Below are positions 25,660 to 34,145 of a stretch of DNA of 64,000 nucleotides, piece after piece (position 1 is the first letter of the stretch; each line of letters begins with the position of its first letter). The notes beneath the pieces are model-generated. The model was not told the DNA's origin. It made no database searches and saw only the letters and a program-made list of their open reading frames with translations. The DNA lies in contig JADJLP010000015.1 of the NCBI GenBank assembly GCA_016710065.1, positions 186,001 through 250,000 on the forward strand. Direction: 5' to 3'. The position numbers were made by a program, and so were the translations under genes. This stretch comes from Candidatus Ideonella esbjergensis (GTDB lineage: Bacteria > Pseudomonadota > Gammaproteobacteria > Burkholderiales > Burkholderiaceae_C).

Positions 25660-26577
25660 ATGAGCATCGCCCCCTACATCCGTGAAATTGGCCGTGGCAA
25701 GGACGGCGCCCGCGCGCTGAGCCGTGAACAAGCCTGTGACCTGATGAGTCGCCTGCTGGACGGCCAGGTGAGTGACCTGGAAAAAGGCGCGTTCGCGCTG
25801 GCCATGCGCATCAAGGGCGAGACGCCCGAGGAACTGGCCGGCTTCATGGACGCGGTAGAACCACGCACCCTGGCCTTGCAAGCACCGGCAATGCCCATCG
25901 TGCTGCCCAGCTACAACGGCGCGCGCAAGCTGCCCAATCTCACGCCGCTGCTGGCCCTGCTGCTGGCGCGCGAAGGGGTGCCGGTGCTGGTGCATGGCTT
26001 TCCCGAAGACCCCACGCGCGTCACCAGCGCCCAGGTATTCGCTGCACTGGGCCTGCCGGCCGTGGCGAGTGCCGCCGAGGCCACCGAACGTTGGGCCGCC
26101 GGCCAGCCGGTGTTCATGCCGCTGGAGGTGCTGCACCCCAGCCTGGCCGAATTGCTGAAGCTGCGCGCCGTGCTGGGGCTGCGCAACCCCGGCCATACGC
26201 TGGCCAAGCTGCTGCCAGCCGTGCCCGGTGCGCTGCGGGTGGTAAACCACACCCACCCCGAATACGCGCTGAGCCTGTCGGAGTTTCTGGGGCTCACCGG
26301 CGCCACCGCGCTGCTGCTGCGTGGCACCGAGGGCGAGCCGGTGGCCGACGCACGCCGCCGCCCCGCTTTCAATTGCTTTGTACGCGGCCGGCTGGACGAC
26401 GAACTCTCGCTGGAAGCGCAAGGCGGCTCGCTGGCCGAGTTGCCCGCATTGCCGGCCGGGTTTGATGCAGAGACCACGGCACACACCGTTCGCGCCATGC
26501 TGGCTGGCGAGCAGCCCGTGCCAACACCCATAGCGCGCCAGGTGCGTACGCTGCTGGCTTTGCGCGAAAGCGCCTGA
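25660..26577 (+). CDS. ybiB: DNA-binding protein YbiB (TrpD2 family)
   Basis: Anthranilate phosphoribosyltransferase-like protein of 305 residues with the helical N-terminal domain (IREIGRGKDGARALSREQACDLMSRLLDG) and glycosyltransferase-family-3 C-terminal domain (LPSYNGARKLPNLTPLLALLLAREGVPVLVHG, GLRNPGHTLAKLL). TrpD2/YbiB proteins bind nucleic acids rather than making tryptophan; the PRPP-site motif of TrpD is changed. It follows the LysR gene by 29 bases in the same direction. Any functional link to the oxygenase is unclear. Confidence 0.88.
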   Translation: MSIAPYIREIGRGKDGARALSREQACDLMSRLLDGQVSDLEKGAFALAMRIKGETPEELAGFMDAVEPRTLALQAPAMPIVLPSYNGARKLPNLTPLLALLLAREGVPVLVHGFPEDPTRVTSAQVFAALGLPAVASAAEATERWAAGQPVFMPLEVLHPSLAELLKLRAVLGLRNPGHTLAKLLPAVPGALRVVNHTHPEYALSLSEFLGLTGATALLLRGTEGEPVADARRRPAFNCFVRGRLDDELSLEAQGGSLAELPALPAGFDAETTAHTVRAMLAGEQPVPTPIARQVRTLLALRESA

Positions 26578-26640
26578 TTCAACCTTGCATTCGAGCGCAC
26601 AGACACTGTGGCACCCGGCAGCCGCTCACGGCGCTGAGCC

Positions 26641-26729
26641 GTCATCCCGCAGCCCTCCTCCGTCATTCCCACAGAGCCTGCCACCGCGAAGGGCGGGGGG
26701 CGCCACGGGAATGACCGAGACGCGCCGTT
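26641..26729. repeat. Degenerate REP-like units between convergent genes
   Basis: GTCATCCCGC, GTCATTCCCA and the inverted CACGGGAATGAC lie within 90 bases and match the REP units around nasT in part. They occupy most of the interval between ybiB and the convergent DsrE-like gene. No other feature is visible there. Confidence 0.6.
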
Positions 26730-26742
26730 TGACAGCACGGCA

Positions 26743-27156
26743 TCAAGGCCGAAGGTATGCGTAGCCCTGGTGCTGCAGCTTGGTGATGCGCACCACGCCC
26801 GAGGGGGTGAAGTCGGCCTCCATGATGAACTGATCCTTCTTCAAGCCTCGGTTCTTCAGCGTGATCTCACAGACCTCGAACTTCACGCCGCGCGATTTCA
26901 GCGCCGCCACCAGCTCGGCATAGGCCGCGCCGGATTTGTCCTTGGCGTCTTCCATCAGAAAGTCCACGCCCATGGCGTGCCCCACCACCGTCACCTGGGT
27001 GCTGGGCTCGGTGTCGAGCTGGTTGCGCACGTAGCGCAGACCTGCCAGGGCCTGGGTGGCTGCGTCGCTGATGTGATAAACCACCTTGTCCTGGGCGGTG
27101 GCGGGCAGGCTCGCCAGCGCCAGCATGGTGGCCAGGCTCATTTGCTTGAGGTTCAT
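26743..27156 (-). CDS. Exported DsrE-family protein
   Basis: A 137-residue protein with a signal peptide (about 1-22, ending ATAQ) and a DsrE/DsrF-like alpha/beta fold: VVYHISDAATQALAGLRYVRNQLD, TQVTVVGHAMGVDFLM, YAELVAALKSRGVKFEVCEITLKNRGL. The retained Cys in FEVCEITL corresponds to the position conserved in many family members. The function of periplasmic DsrE-like proteins is not settled; sulfur handling is often assumed. GGAG lies before the ATG at 27156. It is divergent from the TehA-like gene. Confidence 0.88.
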   Translation of the reverse strand: MNLKQMSLATMLALASLPATAQDKVVYHISDAATQALAGLRYVRNQLDTEPSTQVTVVGHAMGVDFLMEDAKDKSGAAYAELVAALKSRGVKFEVCEITLKNRGLKKDQFIMEADFTPSGVVRITKLQHQGYAYLRP

Positions 27157-27240
27157 GGTGGGGTCTCCTGATTCTGTGGTTACGTCAGGCCAGAGCATGC
27201 CCGAAAACAGGATTTCCCGAGTTCACCGAGAATCAGGCCC

Positions 27241-28242
27241 ATGAGCCAACGACCCGACGCACTGAAGTTCCTGTACCCCGGCTGGTATGCCATTCCCATG
27301 GGCCTGGGCGGCCTCTCGCTCGCCTGGCACCGCGCCGCACCCTTGATGGGCGAGATGGCCGACGGCATCTCTCTGGTGCTGGGCCTGGCCGCTGCGGCGG
27401 TGTTTGCCCTGCTGCTGCTGGCCACGCTGCTGCGCTTGCGGCGCCACCCCGAGGCCTGGGCAGAGGACCGCAAGCACCCGGTGCGCCACACCTTCATCGC
27501 CACGCTGCCGCTGAGCATGATGCTGCTGGCCACCGTGGCCGTGGCCCTGCTGGGACCGCACCCGCTCAGCCGCGCGCTGTGGTGGCTGGGCTCGGTGGGC
27601 CAGATGGCCGTGACCCTGTGGGTGCTCTCGCGCTGGTGGCTGGGCAACAAGCCAGGCGGCCTGCAGTGGGCCAGCTTCACCCCGGCGCTGTTCATACCCG
27701 TGGTGGGCAATGTGTTGGCGCCGCTGGCCGGCGTGCCGCTGGGCCATGCCGACTGGGCGGCCGCGCAATTTGGCGTGGGCCTGATGTTCTGGCCGGTGGT
27801 GCTGATCCTGCTGCTGGTGCGCATAGCCGTGCAAGGCCCCTTCCCTGATCGCATGCTGCCCACGGTGTTCATCGTCATTGCGCCGCCCACGCTGGTGGGC
27901 CTGGGTGCGCTGCAAATGGGCGCGCCACTGAGCGTGGGTTGGGCCTGCTGGGGCATGGCCTTGTTCAGCTTTTTCTGGGCCGGCTCGCAGGCGGGCCGCA
28001 TCCGCGATCTGCCCTTCGGCATGACGCACTGGGGCATGAGCTTTCCGCTGGCCGCCTTTGCGGCCTTCACCCTGCGGCTGGCCGAGCCCGGCAGCGTCTT
28101 GGCGGTGGCCGGGCCCGCCCTGCTGGCATTGGCCAGCCTCATCATCCTGGCGCTGGCGATGGGCACGGTGCGGGGCTTGCGCGATGGCAGCCTGCTGGCG
28201 CCCGAGCCGGTGGCGCCCATCGTGCCGGTGGCAACGGCCTGA
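27241..28242 (+). CDS. TehA/SLAC1-family membrane channel or transporter
   Basis: Polytopic membrane protein, 333 residues with ten predicted helices, in the tellurite-resistance/dicarboxylate transporter (SLAC1) family. Landmarks are the N-terminal LYPGWYAIPMGLGGLSLAWHRA, RHPVRHTFIATLPLSMMLL (typical KHPVR/F motif after helix 2), IPVVGNVLAPLAGV, and DLPFGMTHWGMSFPLAAFAAFTL. It is likely an anion channel or efflux protein. Divergent from the DsrE-like gene with about 84 bases between starts. Confidence 0.9.
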   Translation: MSQRPDALKFLYPGWYAIPMGLGGLSLAWHRAAPLMGEMADGISLVLGLAAAAVFALLLLATLLRLRRHPEAWAEDRKHPVRHTFIATLPLSMMLLATVAVALLGPHPLSRALWWLGSVGQMAVTLWVLSRWWLGNKPGGLQWASFTPALFIPVVGNVLAPLAGVPLGHADWAAAQFGVGLMFWPVVLILLLVRIAVQGPFPDRMLPTVFIVIAPPTLVGLGALQMGAPLSVGWACWGMALFSFFWAGSQAGRIRDLPFGMTHWGMSFPLAAFAAFTLRLAEPGSVLAVAGPALLALASLIILALAMGTVRGLRDGSLLAPEPVAPIVPVATA

Positions 28243-28250
28243 TCCTGGGC

Positions 28251-29012
28251 TCAGCTTCGTTTGCCGAAACCGGATGGGATGGTGCGCAGCACCACGTCCA
28301 CAGCCCGTTGCATCGACCAAGGCGCCAAGCCATGGCGCGTAACGATCAACCCCGACTGCAGGTAGAGAGCGTTCAGCAATCGCACCACGCCGGGCCGCCC
28401 GAGCGCACTGTCGCTGGCCAGTTCGTCCACCGACAGGGGCTTGTCGTGCATCTTGTCCAGCACCTGGGTGAGCGCTAAATCGAGCGGCAGGCTCAACAGA
28501 TCCAGGCCCGGCGCCAACCGGAAACGCGCTGGCTCGTCGATCTCGGGCAGCAACGCTGAGCGCGGTCCATGCAGGGCCATCAGCCACAGCAACAGCCTGA
28601 GCTGGCCGGTACGCAGCGTGGAACTGGGCTGCAGGCCGTGCTCTGGCTCCAGCCAGGTGGCGACCGGCTCCACATGCACCAAGCCCAAGGCGGCCATTTC
28701 GCTGGGGGGCAGGCTGCACAGGTCGAGTGCGCAGCGAAAGCTCTGCGCCTGCGGGTAGACGCTGAGCACTTCCAGCTGCCCGCGCATGCGGATGTGGATG
28801 TCGAGCGAGTGCACATGCCGCATGCAGGCGGCCACCACCACCAACAGATCAAAGCCGCTGGGGCTGGCCTCAAAGCGGCGCAGATCGGCCCAGATGGAGT
28901 TGCCCAGCTGCGAACGGGGCGCTTCCACGACGCCTTCTGAGACGCCCAACAAGGTGGGCAGCGTTTCCTCGAAGGGCGGCGCGTTGGGCAGGCCGGTTGT
29001 CTCTCGAACCAT
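28251..29012 (-). CDS. Hypothetical protein with C-terminal winged-helix-like region
   Basis: A 253-residue protein I do not recognise. The C-terminal 80 residues (LTQVLDKMHDKPLSVDELASD...GRPGVVRLLNALYLQSGLIVTRHG) look like a small winged-helix domain of the type found in regulatory accessory proteins. The N-terminal part has two Cys but no known motif. It is convergent with the TehA-like gene (8 bases between stops). The start at 29012 was preferred over a longer reading into the intergenic region. Confidence 0.7.
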   Translation of the reverse strand: MVRETTGLPNAPPFEETLPTLLGVSEGVVEAPRSQLGNSIWADLRRFEASPSGFDLLVVVAACMRHVHSLDIHIRMRGQLEVLSVYPQAQSFRCALDLCSLPPSEMAALGLVHVEPVATWLEPEHGLQPSSTLRTGQLRLLLWLMALHGPRSALLPEIDEPARFRLAPGLDLLSLPLDLALTQVLDKMHDKPLSVDELASDSALGRPGVVRLLNALYLQSGLIVTRHGLAPWSMQRAVDVVLRTIPSGFGKRS

Positions 29013-29104
29013 GGAACCCCATATGACATTTCTTGGGCCGGGCCGCACCGCGCGGCCCGTTTGCACAACAGCTCTGTGAACCCAGTCTAACGCCCTGCCC
29101 AGCG

Positions 29105-29569
29105 TCAGGACAAGCGACCCTTGGCCTTGCGATACGGGTCGCGCAAGCCCAAGCCCAGCATCAGCTCGGTCTCACGGGCTTCCATGGCTTCGGCCTCCAC
29201 ATCGTCGTCTTCATGGTCATAGCCCTGGGCGTGCAGCGTACCGTGCACCAGCAGGTGGGCATAGTGCTCGGCCAAGGGCACACGCAGTTCGCGCGCCTCC
29301 TTGGCCACCACGGGGGCGCACAAGATCAGGTCGGCCACCACCACGGGCTCGTGCTGGTAGTCGAAGGTGAGCACGTTGGTGGCGTAGTCCTTCTGGCGGA
29401 AATCGCGGTTCAGGGCCTGCCCTTCCTCGCTGCCCACGATGCGCACGGTGATCTCCCCCGGCCCTTCCAGTGCGGCGCGCACCCAGCGGGCCACCTTGTG
29501 GCGCGGCAGATGCTCGCGGTGTGCAGGGTCGGCAAACTGCAGCGACAGGGTCAGTTCAGGCTTGGCCAT
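29105..29569 (-). CDS. ybeY: Endoribonuclease YbeY (rRNA maturation factor)
   Basis: Single-strand-specific, zinc-dependent endoribonuclease acting in 16S rRNA 3'-end maturation and 70S quality control. The 154-residue protein has the metal motif HGTLHAQGYDHE (three His) preceded by AEHYAHLLV and the YATNVLTF strand. It follows phoH by 13 bases, the standard phoH-ybeY order. Confidence 0.96.
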   Translation of the reverse strand: MAKPELTLSLQFADPAHREHLPRHKVARWVRAALEGPGEITVRIVGSEEGQALNRDFRQKDYATNVLTFDYQHEPVVVADLILCAPVVAKEARELRVPLAEHYAHLLVHGTLHAQGYDHEDDDVEAEAMEARETELMLGLGLRDPYRKAKGRLS

Positions 29570-29582
29570 GGGGGTCTTCCAA

Positions 29583-30566
29583 TCACCGAGTCTCAGGTTT
29601 GCGCAGCGCCTCCAGCTGTTCGCGCTGCGCGTCATAGGCTTCCACGATGCGCGCCACCAGCGGGTGGCGCACCACGTCCACCGAGGTGAAGCGGGTCATG
29701 GCAATGCCTTTCACGCCCTTCAAGACCTGCTCGGCGTCGATCAAGCCGCTGGGCATGCCACGCGGCAGGTCGATCTGGCTCACATCACCCGTCACCACGG
29801 CCTTGCTGCCAAAGCCGATGCGGGTGAGGAACATCTTCATCTGCTCGGGCGAGGTGTTCTGCGCTTCGTCGAGGATGATGAAGCTGTGGTTCAAGGTGCG
29901 CCCGCGCATGAAGGCCAGTGGCGCGATTTCCAGCGTGCCCTTCTCAAAGGCCTTGGTGACGCGGTCAAAGCCCATCAGGTCGTAGAGCGCGTCGTAGAGC
30001 GGGCGCAGATACGGATCCACCTTCTGCGTCAGGTCACCGGGCAGAAAGCCCAGGTGCTCGCCGGCCTCCACCGCCGGGCGGGTCAGCACTACGCGTTGCA
30101 CCGTGCTGCGCTCCAGCGCGTCCACGGCGCAGGCCACGGCCAGGAAGGTCTTTCCGGTGCCGGCCGGGCCGATGCCGAAGCTGATGTCGTGCGAGAGGAT
30201 ATGGCGCAGGTACTGCAGCTGGTTCGAGGTGCGGCCGGTGAGGTCGGCACGGCGCGTGTGCAGCACGATGTCGCCGCCCTCGGCGCTTGGTGCGGCCAGC
30301 GGCTTGTTGCCACGGTGCAGGTCGTCCAGCGCGAGCTGCAGGGTGTCGGCACTGATGGCCTTCTTGGCGCGCTCATACAGCATCTCCAGCAGCGCCAGCA
30401 CCTTCTCGGCATCGCGCTTGCTGCCGTCGATCTTGAAGGCGCCCTGGCGCCGGCTGACAGTGACGGGCAGCACCGCCTCGATGGCGCGCAGGTACTCGTC
30501 CATGGGCCCGCACAAGTGGTTCAGGCGGACGTTGTCCAGCGGCATGAAGGTGTGGCGAAGGATCAT
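29583..30566 (-). CDS. PhoH-like ATPase
   Basis: PhoH-family cytoplasmic ATPase, 327 residues. An N-terminal KH-like region (VRLNHLCGPMDEYLRAIEAVL) is followed by the P-loop domain with Walker A GPAGTGKTFLA, motif VVLTRPAVEAGEHLGFLPG, Walker B FIILDEAQNTSPEQMKMFLTR and GDVSQIDLP. Thought to act with YbeY in RNA metabolism. The ATG at 30566 was chosen for family length. It is divergent from ruvA with 43 bases between. Confidence 0.95.
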   Translation of the reverse strand: MILRHTFMPLDNVRLNHLCGPMDEYLRAIEAVLPVTVSRRQGAFKIDGSKRDAEKVLALLEMLYERAKKAISADTLQLALDDLHRGNKPLAAPSAEGGDIVLHTRRADLTGRTSNQLQYLRHILSHDISFGIGPAGTGKTFLAVACAVDALERSTVQRVVLTRPAVEAGEHLGFLPGDLTQKVDPYLRPLYDALYDLMGFDRVTKAFEKGTLEIAPLAFMRGRTLNHSFIILDEAQNTSPEQMKMFLTRIGFGSKAVVTGDVSQIDLPRGMPSGLIDAEQVLKGVKGIAMTRFTSVDVVRHPLVARIVEAYDAQREQLEALRKPETR

Positions 30567-30596
30567 GCGGCCATTCTCCCGCCAAAGCCCTGCGCT

Positions 30597-30602
30597 GATA
30601 AT
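30597..30602 (+). promoter_or_regulatory. -10 hexamer close to the ruvA start
   Basis: GATAAT ends seven bases before the ruvA ATG at 30610. If it is the -10 element, transcription begins at or beside the start codon, giving a leaderless mRNA. No convincing -35 is visible. Confidence 0.45.
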
Positions 30603-30609
30603 CAGACCC

Positions 30610-31185
30610 ATGATTGGACGCCTCACGGGTTTGCTCGCGGAAAAATCGCCCCCGCAAGTGGTGCTGGACGTGCAAGGCGTCGGCTATGAAGTGGACGTGC
30701 CCATGAGCACCTTCTACAACCTGCCCGCGCTGGGCGAGAAGGTCACCCTGCTCACGCACTTCGTGGTGCGCGAAGACGCCCATCTGCTGTACGGCTTTGC
30801 CTCGGCCGAAGAACGTGCCACCTTCCGCGAGCTGGTGAAGATCTCGGGCGTGGGGCCGCGCACCGCGCTGTCCATCCTCTCGGGCCTGTCGGTCGCCGAC
30901 CTGGCCGGTGCCGTCTCACGGCAAGAAGGCGCGCGGCTGCAGAAGGTACCGGGCATCGGCAAGAAAACCGCCGAGCGTCTGCTGCTCGAACTCAAGGGCA
31001 AGCTGGGCGCCGACCTGGGCCAGCCGGCCGGCGCCAGCGTGGGAAGCGAGGCCCAGGCCGACATCGTGCAGGCACTGATGGCCCTGGGCTACAGCGAAAA
31101 GGACGCGTCGGCGGCGCTGAAGAGGCTGCCCGCCGATGTAGGCGTGAGCGAGGGCATCAAGCTGGCGCTCAAGGCCCTGGGCTGA
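30610..31185 (+). CDS. ruvA: Holliday junction branch migration protein RuvA
   Basis: Tetrameric DNA-binding subunit of the RuvAB complex, 191 residues. It has an N-terminal OB-fold (MIGRLTGLLAEKSPPQVVLDVQGVGYEV), paired helix-hairpin-helix motifs (LVKISGVGPRTALSILSGLS; LQKVPGIGKKTAERLLLEL) and the C-terminal RuvB-contact domain (DIVQALMALGYSEKDASAALKRL). ruvB lies 9.6 kb away at 40760, separated by a block of copper genes on the other strand. Confidence 0.97.
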   Translation: MIGRLTGLLAEKSPPQVVLDVQGVGYEVDVPMSTFYNLPALGEKVTLLTHFVVREDAHLLYGFASAEERATFRELVKISGVGPRTALSILSGLSVADLAGAVSRQEGARLQKVPGIGKKTAERLLLELKGKLGADLGQPAGASVGSEAQADIVQALMALGYSEKDASAALKRLPADVGVSEGIKLALKALG

Positions 31186-31191
31186 CCCCCC

Positions 31192-31213
31192 CTGAAGGCC
31201 TGCTGGCCTTCAG
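31192..31213. terminator. Hairpin between ruvA and the copper block
   Basis: CTGAAGGCC-TGCT-GGCCTTCAG is a perfect nine-base-pair stem with a four-base loop, lying between the convergent ends of ruvA and the copper-storage gene. It lacks a T tract, so it may end transcription weakly from both sides or protect 3' ends. Confidence 0.6.
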
Positions 31214-31217
31214 GCCT

Positions 31218-31697
31218 TCAGGCCATCTTGCGGATGGCGTCAATCGCCACCAGACAAGCGTCGTGGCAGTTCTTGCATTCCACGTGGTGCTCCACGTGCG
31301 GCTTGCAGGTCTTGACGCAGGCTTCCATCGCGGCCATGGCCGTCTTGGCCAATGCCGGAGTGAAGGTGGAATTCAACCCGGCCGCCTTCAGCGCCGCGCC
31401 GCAAATCACGTCGCAGTCGAGCGCCGTGCGCAGGCAATCGCCCATGGACTTGTCACCCGTGGCCAGCACCACCTGGCAATGCGCCGTGCACACCTGCACC
31501 GCCGCCATGCACGAGGCCAGTGGCTTGACCAGGCTGTCGTACTTGCGGGCCTTGGCCGGTGCGGCCTTGCCTTCGGCCATCATCGCGGCGTGATCGTGGG
31601 CGGAATGGTCGTGCGCCTGAGCCGCAGCGCGACCGCTCAACAGGGCATTGGCGGCCACGGCTGCAGCGGCGGCTGGAAGGAAATGGCGTCTTTGCAT
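31218..31697 (-). CDS. Csp1-like four-helix-bundle copper storage protein
   Basis: Exported copper-binding protein of 159 residues. The N-terminus RRHFLPAAAAAVAANALLSG carries a twin-arginine signal. The mature part begins His-rich (AHDHSAHDHAAMM) and continues as a helical bundle with 11 Cys in CxxxC-type and related spacings (SCMAAVQVCTAHC, DCLRTALDCDVIC, ACVKTCKPHVEHHVECKNCHDAC). This matches Csp1 proteins, which hold many Cu(I) ions inside a four-helix bundle. Last gene of the copper block. Confidence 0.92.
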   Translation of the reverse strand: MQRRHFLPAAAAAVAANALLSGRAAAQAHDHSAHDHAAMMAEGKAAPAKARKYDSLVKPLASCMAAVQVCTAHCQVVLATGDKSMGDCLRTALDCDVICGAALKAAGLNSTFTPALAKTAMAAMEACVKTCKPHVEHHVECKNCHDACLVAIDAIRKMA

Positions 31698-31798
31698 GGG
31701 GTCTCCGCGTGAAGTTGTCAGATGCCGGGATCACCACAGATGGCCCGGTTCCGCCATGTTAAAGGCAACGACCGCAGCCCCCAAGCCTGCGCCTCAGC

Positions 31799-32278
31799 TC
31801 AGTGCCCGGCGTGCTCGTGCGCCGGGGCCTCGGCCTTGGCGCCCAAGGCCTTCACCGGCGCCTTGACCTCGATGGTTTCCTTCTTGCCGTCCTTGCCTTC
31901 CACGGTGAGCGTCAGCGGCACGGTGTCGCCGGCCTTGATGGTCTGCTTCAGGTCCATCAGCATCACGTGGTAGCCACCGGGCTTGAGCTCCACCGCCTTG
32001 CCTGCAGGCAACTCCAGGCCAGGAATGGCGGCCATCCTCATCATGTTGCCTTCCATCTTCATCTCGTGAATTTCCACCACGCCAGCCACCGGCGAGGCCG
32101 CCGAGACCAGCTTGCCGCCCTGCTTGGAGGTGAGCTGCATGAAAGCGCCGGTGGCCTTTTGCTGGGCCACCGTGCCGCGCACCCAGGCCTCCTTCACTTC
32201 GGTTTGGGCCCAGGCGGACTGGGTCAGCAGGGCGGCTGCGGCCAAGGCGGCCAGGCGGGATATGGGTGCAGTGATCAT
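31799..32278 (-). CDS. PCu(A)C copper chaperone, copy 1
   Basis: Periplasmic Cu(I) chaperone of the PCuAC (DUF461) family, 159 residues, delivering copper to cytochrome oxidase. Signal peptide to about residue 25. The copper motif is IHEMKMEGNMMRMAAIPGLEL followed by GGYHVMLMDL, i.e. the His/Met ligands typical of the family. The C-terminus ends in an extra His-containing tail (EAPAHEHAGH). The ATG at 32278 gives a normal signal peptide. A second paralogue is at 36128. Confidence 0.93.
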   Translation of the reverse strand: MITAPISRLAALAAAALLTQSAWAQTEVKEAWVRGTVAQQKATGAFMQLTSKQGGKLVSAASPVAGVVEIHEMKMEGNMMRMAAIPGLELPAGKAVELKPGGYHVMLMDLKQTIKAGDTVPLTLTVEGKDGKKETIEVKAPVKALGAKAEAPAHEHAGH

Positions 32279-32371
32279 GGGTGCTCCGAACGCAGGCCTT
32301 TGTAAGTGGGGGTGGGCGTGGCGGCCTGAATGTGAACCACGCCCACCTGAAAATAGCATGCCGCGCTGGCG

Positions 32372-33013
32372 TCAGGCCTGCAAGGCCTCTGTCATGCGCC
32401 TGCCACCGTCACTGCGTGTCATACCTGTGGGCCAGGCCGCGTCGCGCAAACGCGGAACGCTGAAGCTGGCACTCTGGCGCTGGCGCACATCAAGCAAATG
32501 GCTTCGCTTGAGGTTGGCAAAGATGCGCGACACCGTCTCGGGCGCGGTGTCCAGAATGGCAGCCATGTCCTTGAGCGTGGGCAGCACGCAGCGGGCAGCG
32601 ACCTCGCCCCAGGCACTCGCGTCGGGGGCCATCAGCAGCAGCAGATGCTTGAGTCTGTCCTGGGCTGGGCCTGTGCGCAGCGCCACCAGGTTGGCCATGC
32701 GGCGCTGCTGCTGCATCAAGCCATCCAGCAGGGCCATGCGGCGCTCTGCGTCGTTGCTCAACGGGCTGTAGCTCACCGAGCTGGGCACGATCGCCCGGGC
32801 GGTGTAGGCATAGGCCGTGGCGGCCAGCAGTTCCACGCCGATCATGTCCCCAGGCAGCACCAGTTGCATGAACTGCCCATCGGCGCTGTCAAGCCGCAAG
32901 GCCCCGGATTCCAGCTGCCACACCACGCCCACGGCACCGGCCTCGCACAGCAGCTCGCCTGCGGCGAGCTGGTGCCGGTTGCCCTGCACAAACGAAAATT
33001 TTTCCATCAACAT
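32372..33013 (-). CDS. Crp/Fnr-family transcriptional regulator
   Basis: Regulator of 213 residues: N-terminal cyclic-nucleotide-binding-like barrel (HQLAAGELLCEAGAVGVVWQLESGALRL, VLPGDMIGVELL) and C-terminal helix-turn-helix with LPTLKDMAAILDTAPETVSRIFANLKRSHLL. The recognition helix has the E--SR pattern of FNR, which reads TTGAT half-sites. There is no N-terminal Cys cluster, so it is not an FNR-type oxygen sensor. ATG at 33013 chosen for the strong GGGGGA ribosome site; upstream in-frame ATG at 33058 is possible. It probably regulates the copper block. Confidence 0.88.
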   Translation of the reverse strand: MLMEKFSFVQGNRHQLAAGELLCEAGAVGVVWQLESGALRLDSADGQFMQLVLPGDMIGVELLAATAYAYTARAIVPSSVSYSPLSNDAERRMALLDGLMQQQRRMANLVALRTGPAQDRLKHLLLLMAPDASAWGEVAARCVLPTLKDMAAILDTAPETVSRIFANLKRSHLLDVRQRQSASFSVPRLRDAAWPTGMTRSDGGRRMTEALQA

Positions 33014-33121
33014 GATTTCCCCCAATTCGGCCCGCTCGCTGTTGGGCGGCAAGGCCATTACAAGTTCGCGATCGGGCGTCAGCGCCCACTGGGTGGCGCG
33101 ATTCACGCCACCCGGCAAAGA

Positions 33122-33538
33122 TCAAGCGAACAGGGGAGGTGCACGCGGCTGCGGCCGGGTGCGGAGGGTGAGCTCGGAGAGAGACTGCCCGTCCTGAAAC
33201 GCCACCATTGGCGCCTCGGGAAGGCTCAGCCACAGCGCAAAGGGCGCCGGCGGCGGAGCCAGATTGCCGCCCGATGCAATGCCGCACAGCGGGCAATGCG
33301 AGGACAGCTGATGCAGCAAAGCCTTGCCAGCGGCGTCGCTGTCATCAACCTGCTGTGCAGCAGCGCCATCAACGGCCGAAATCAGCCGATTGCCCTGGCT
33401 GGAGCAAACTTCGACCCAATCGGTGCCGCCACCCAGCGCCACCATGGCCTTCGACAAGGTCGGGGCGAACGCCAACCCGAAGACCGCCAACCAAGTGGCG
33501 ATCCAGCGGGCGTTGATGTGACGGGTCAGTTTGGACAC
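33122..33538 (-). CDS. DUF2946 family protein, copy 1
   Basis: A 138-residue exported or membrane-anchored protein with an N-terminal hydrophobic segment (WIATWLAVFGLAFAPTLSKA), a conserved HCPLCG motif near residue 83 and a C-terminal PRAPP motif. The DUF2946 family is often found near copper genes; a role in copper binding via His and two Cys is inferred. Copies 2 and 3 are at 40256 and 63044. Confidence 0.85.
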   Translation of the reverse strand: MSKLTRHINARWIATWLAVFGLAFAPTLSKAMVALGGGTDWVEVCSSQGNRLISAVDGAAAQQVDDSDAAGKALLHQLSSHCPLCGIASGGNLAPPPAPFALWLSLPEAPMVAFQDGQSLSELTLRTRPQPRAPPLFA

Positions 33539-33665
33539 GGGCGGATTGTGGCAGGTAGAGCCTGGGCGCGAGGGGGTGATTCAGCCTTGCCGCTTGCGGC
33601 TTGTCAATCCCGAAGCGGCGCCGAATGTGCAGTCTGGCGCACTTCTGCCCAGGTTGGGCGTGCCA

Positions 33666-34133
33666 TCAGTGAGTGTGCGAGGCCCCGTGTGCAGGCGGGT
33701 GTTGCCCGCCCGCGCCTAGCCGCAACATGCCGTCAAAGGTCGAGAACTTGGCGCGGTGCGCTGCAGGTAGGCCGGCCTCTGCGCGCACCAGCGCCCTGGC
33801 CAAGGCATCGGCCTGGGGCGAAGTCATCCCAGCGCTTTGCAGCACACTCGGGTTGGTCAGCCCGTCGCCCGCACACACCGAGATCTCCCACTGCCCGTGG
33901 TAGCGCCTGAGCAGGGCCCGTCCGCCGCGCTCGCCCTGGGCCCAGCTGGCGATGGCATGGTCTGCCTTCACCACCACGGGCGCCACGGTGAGGGGTGCTT
34001 CGGGCTTGTCGAACTGCTGCTTCATCAGCCGGGTGATGCTGGCCTCGTCCTCGGCCACACCGGCCTGGACCGGCGCCATTGCCACCAGGAACGCGATACA
34101 GAGGCCGCCGAAGGTCAAGTTGCGAATGCTCAT
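33666..34133 (-). CDS. Putative copper-uptake-system-associated protein
   Basis: Exported protein of 155 residues with a signal peptide (NLTFGGLCIAFLVAMAPVQAG). The mature part (ASITRLMKQQFDKPEAPLTV, VVKADHAIASWAQGERGGRALL, GQWEISVCAGDGL) resembles small proteins annotated next to copper receptors; biochemical function unknown. It ends His-rich (HPPAHGASHTH). It begins 13 bases after the TonB-dependent receptor gene, which supports a shared role. A GTG at 34145 could add four residues. Confidence 0.72.
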   Translation of the reverse strand: MSIRNLTFGGLCIAFLVAMAPVQAGVAEDEASITRLMKQQFDKPEAPLTVAPVVVKADHAIASWAQGERGGRALLRRYHGQWEISVCAGDGLTNPSVLQSAGMTSPQADALARALVRAEAGLPAAHRAKFSTFDGMLRLGAGGQHPPAHGASHTH

Positions 34134-34145
34134 CGTGGGCTCCAC

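Noticed and set aside
29013..29066. Longer start for the hypothetical protein at 28251
   Set aside because: The added residues come from the intergenic region and show no conserved character; the ATG at 29012 is simpler.
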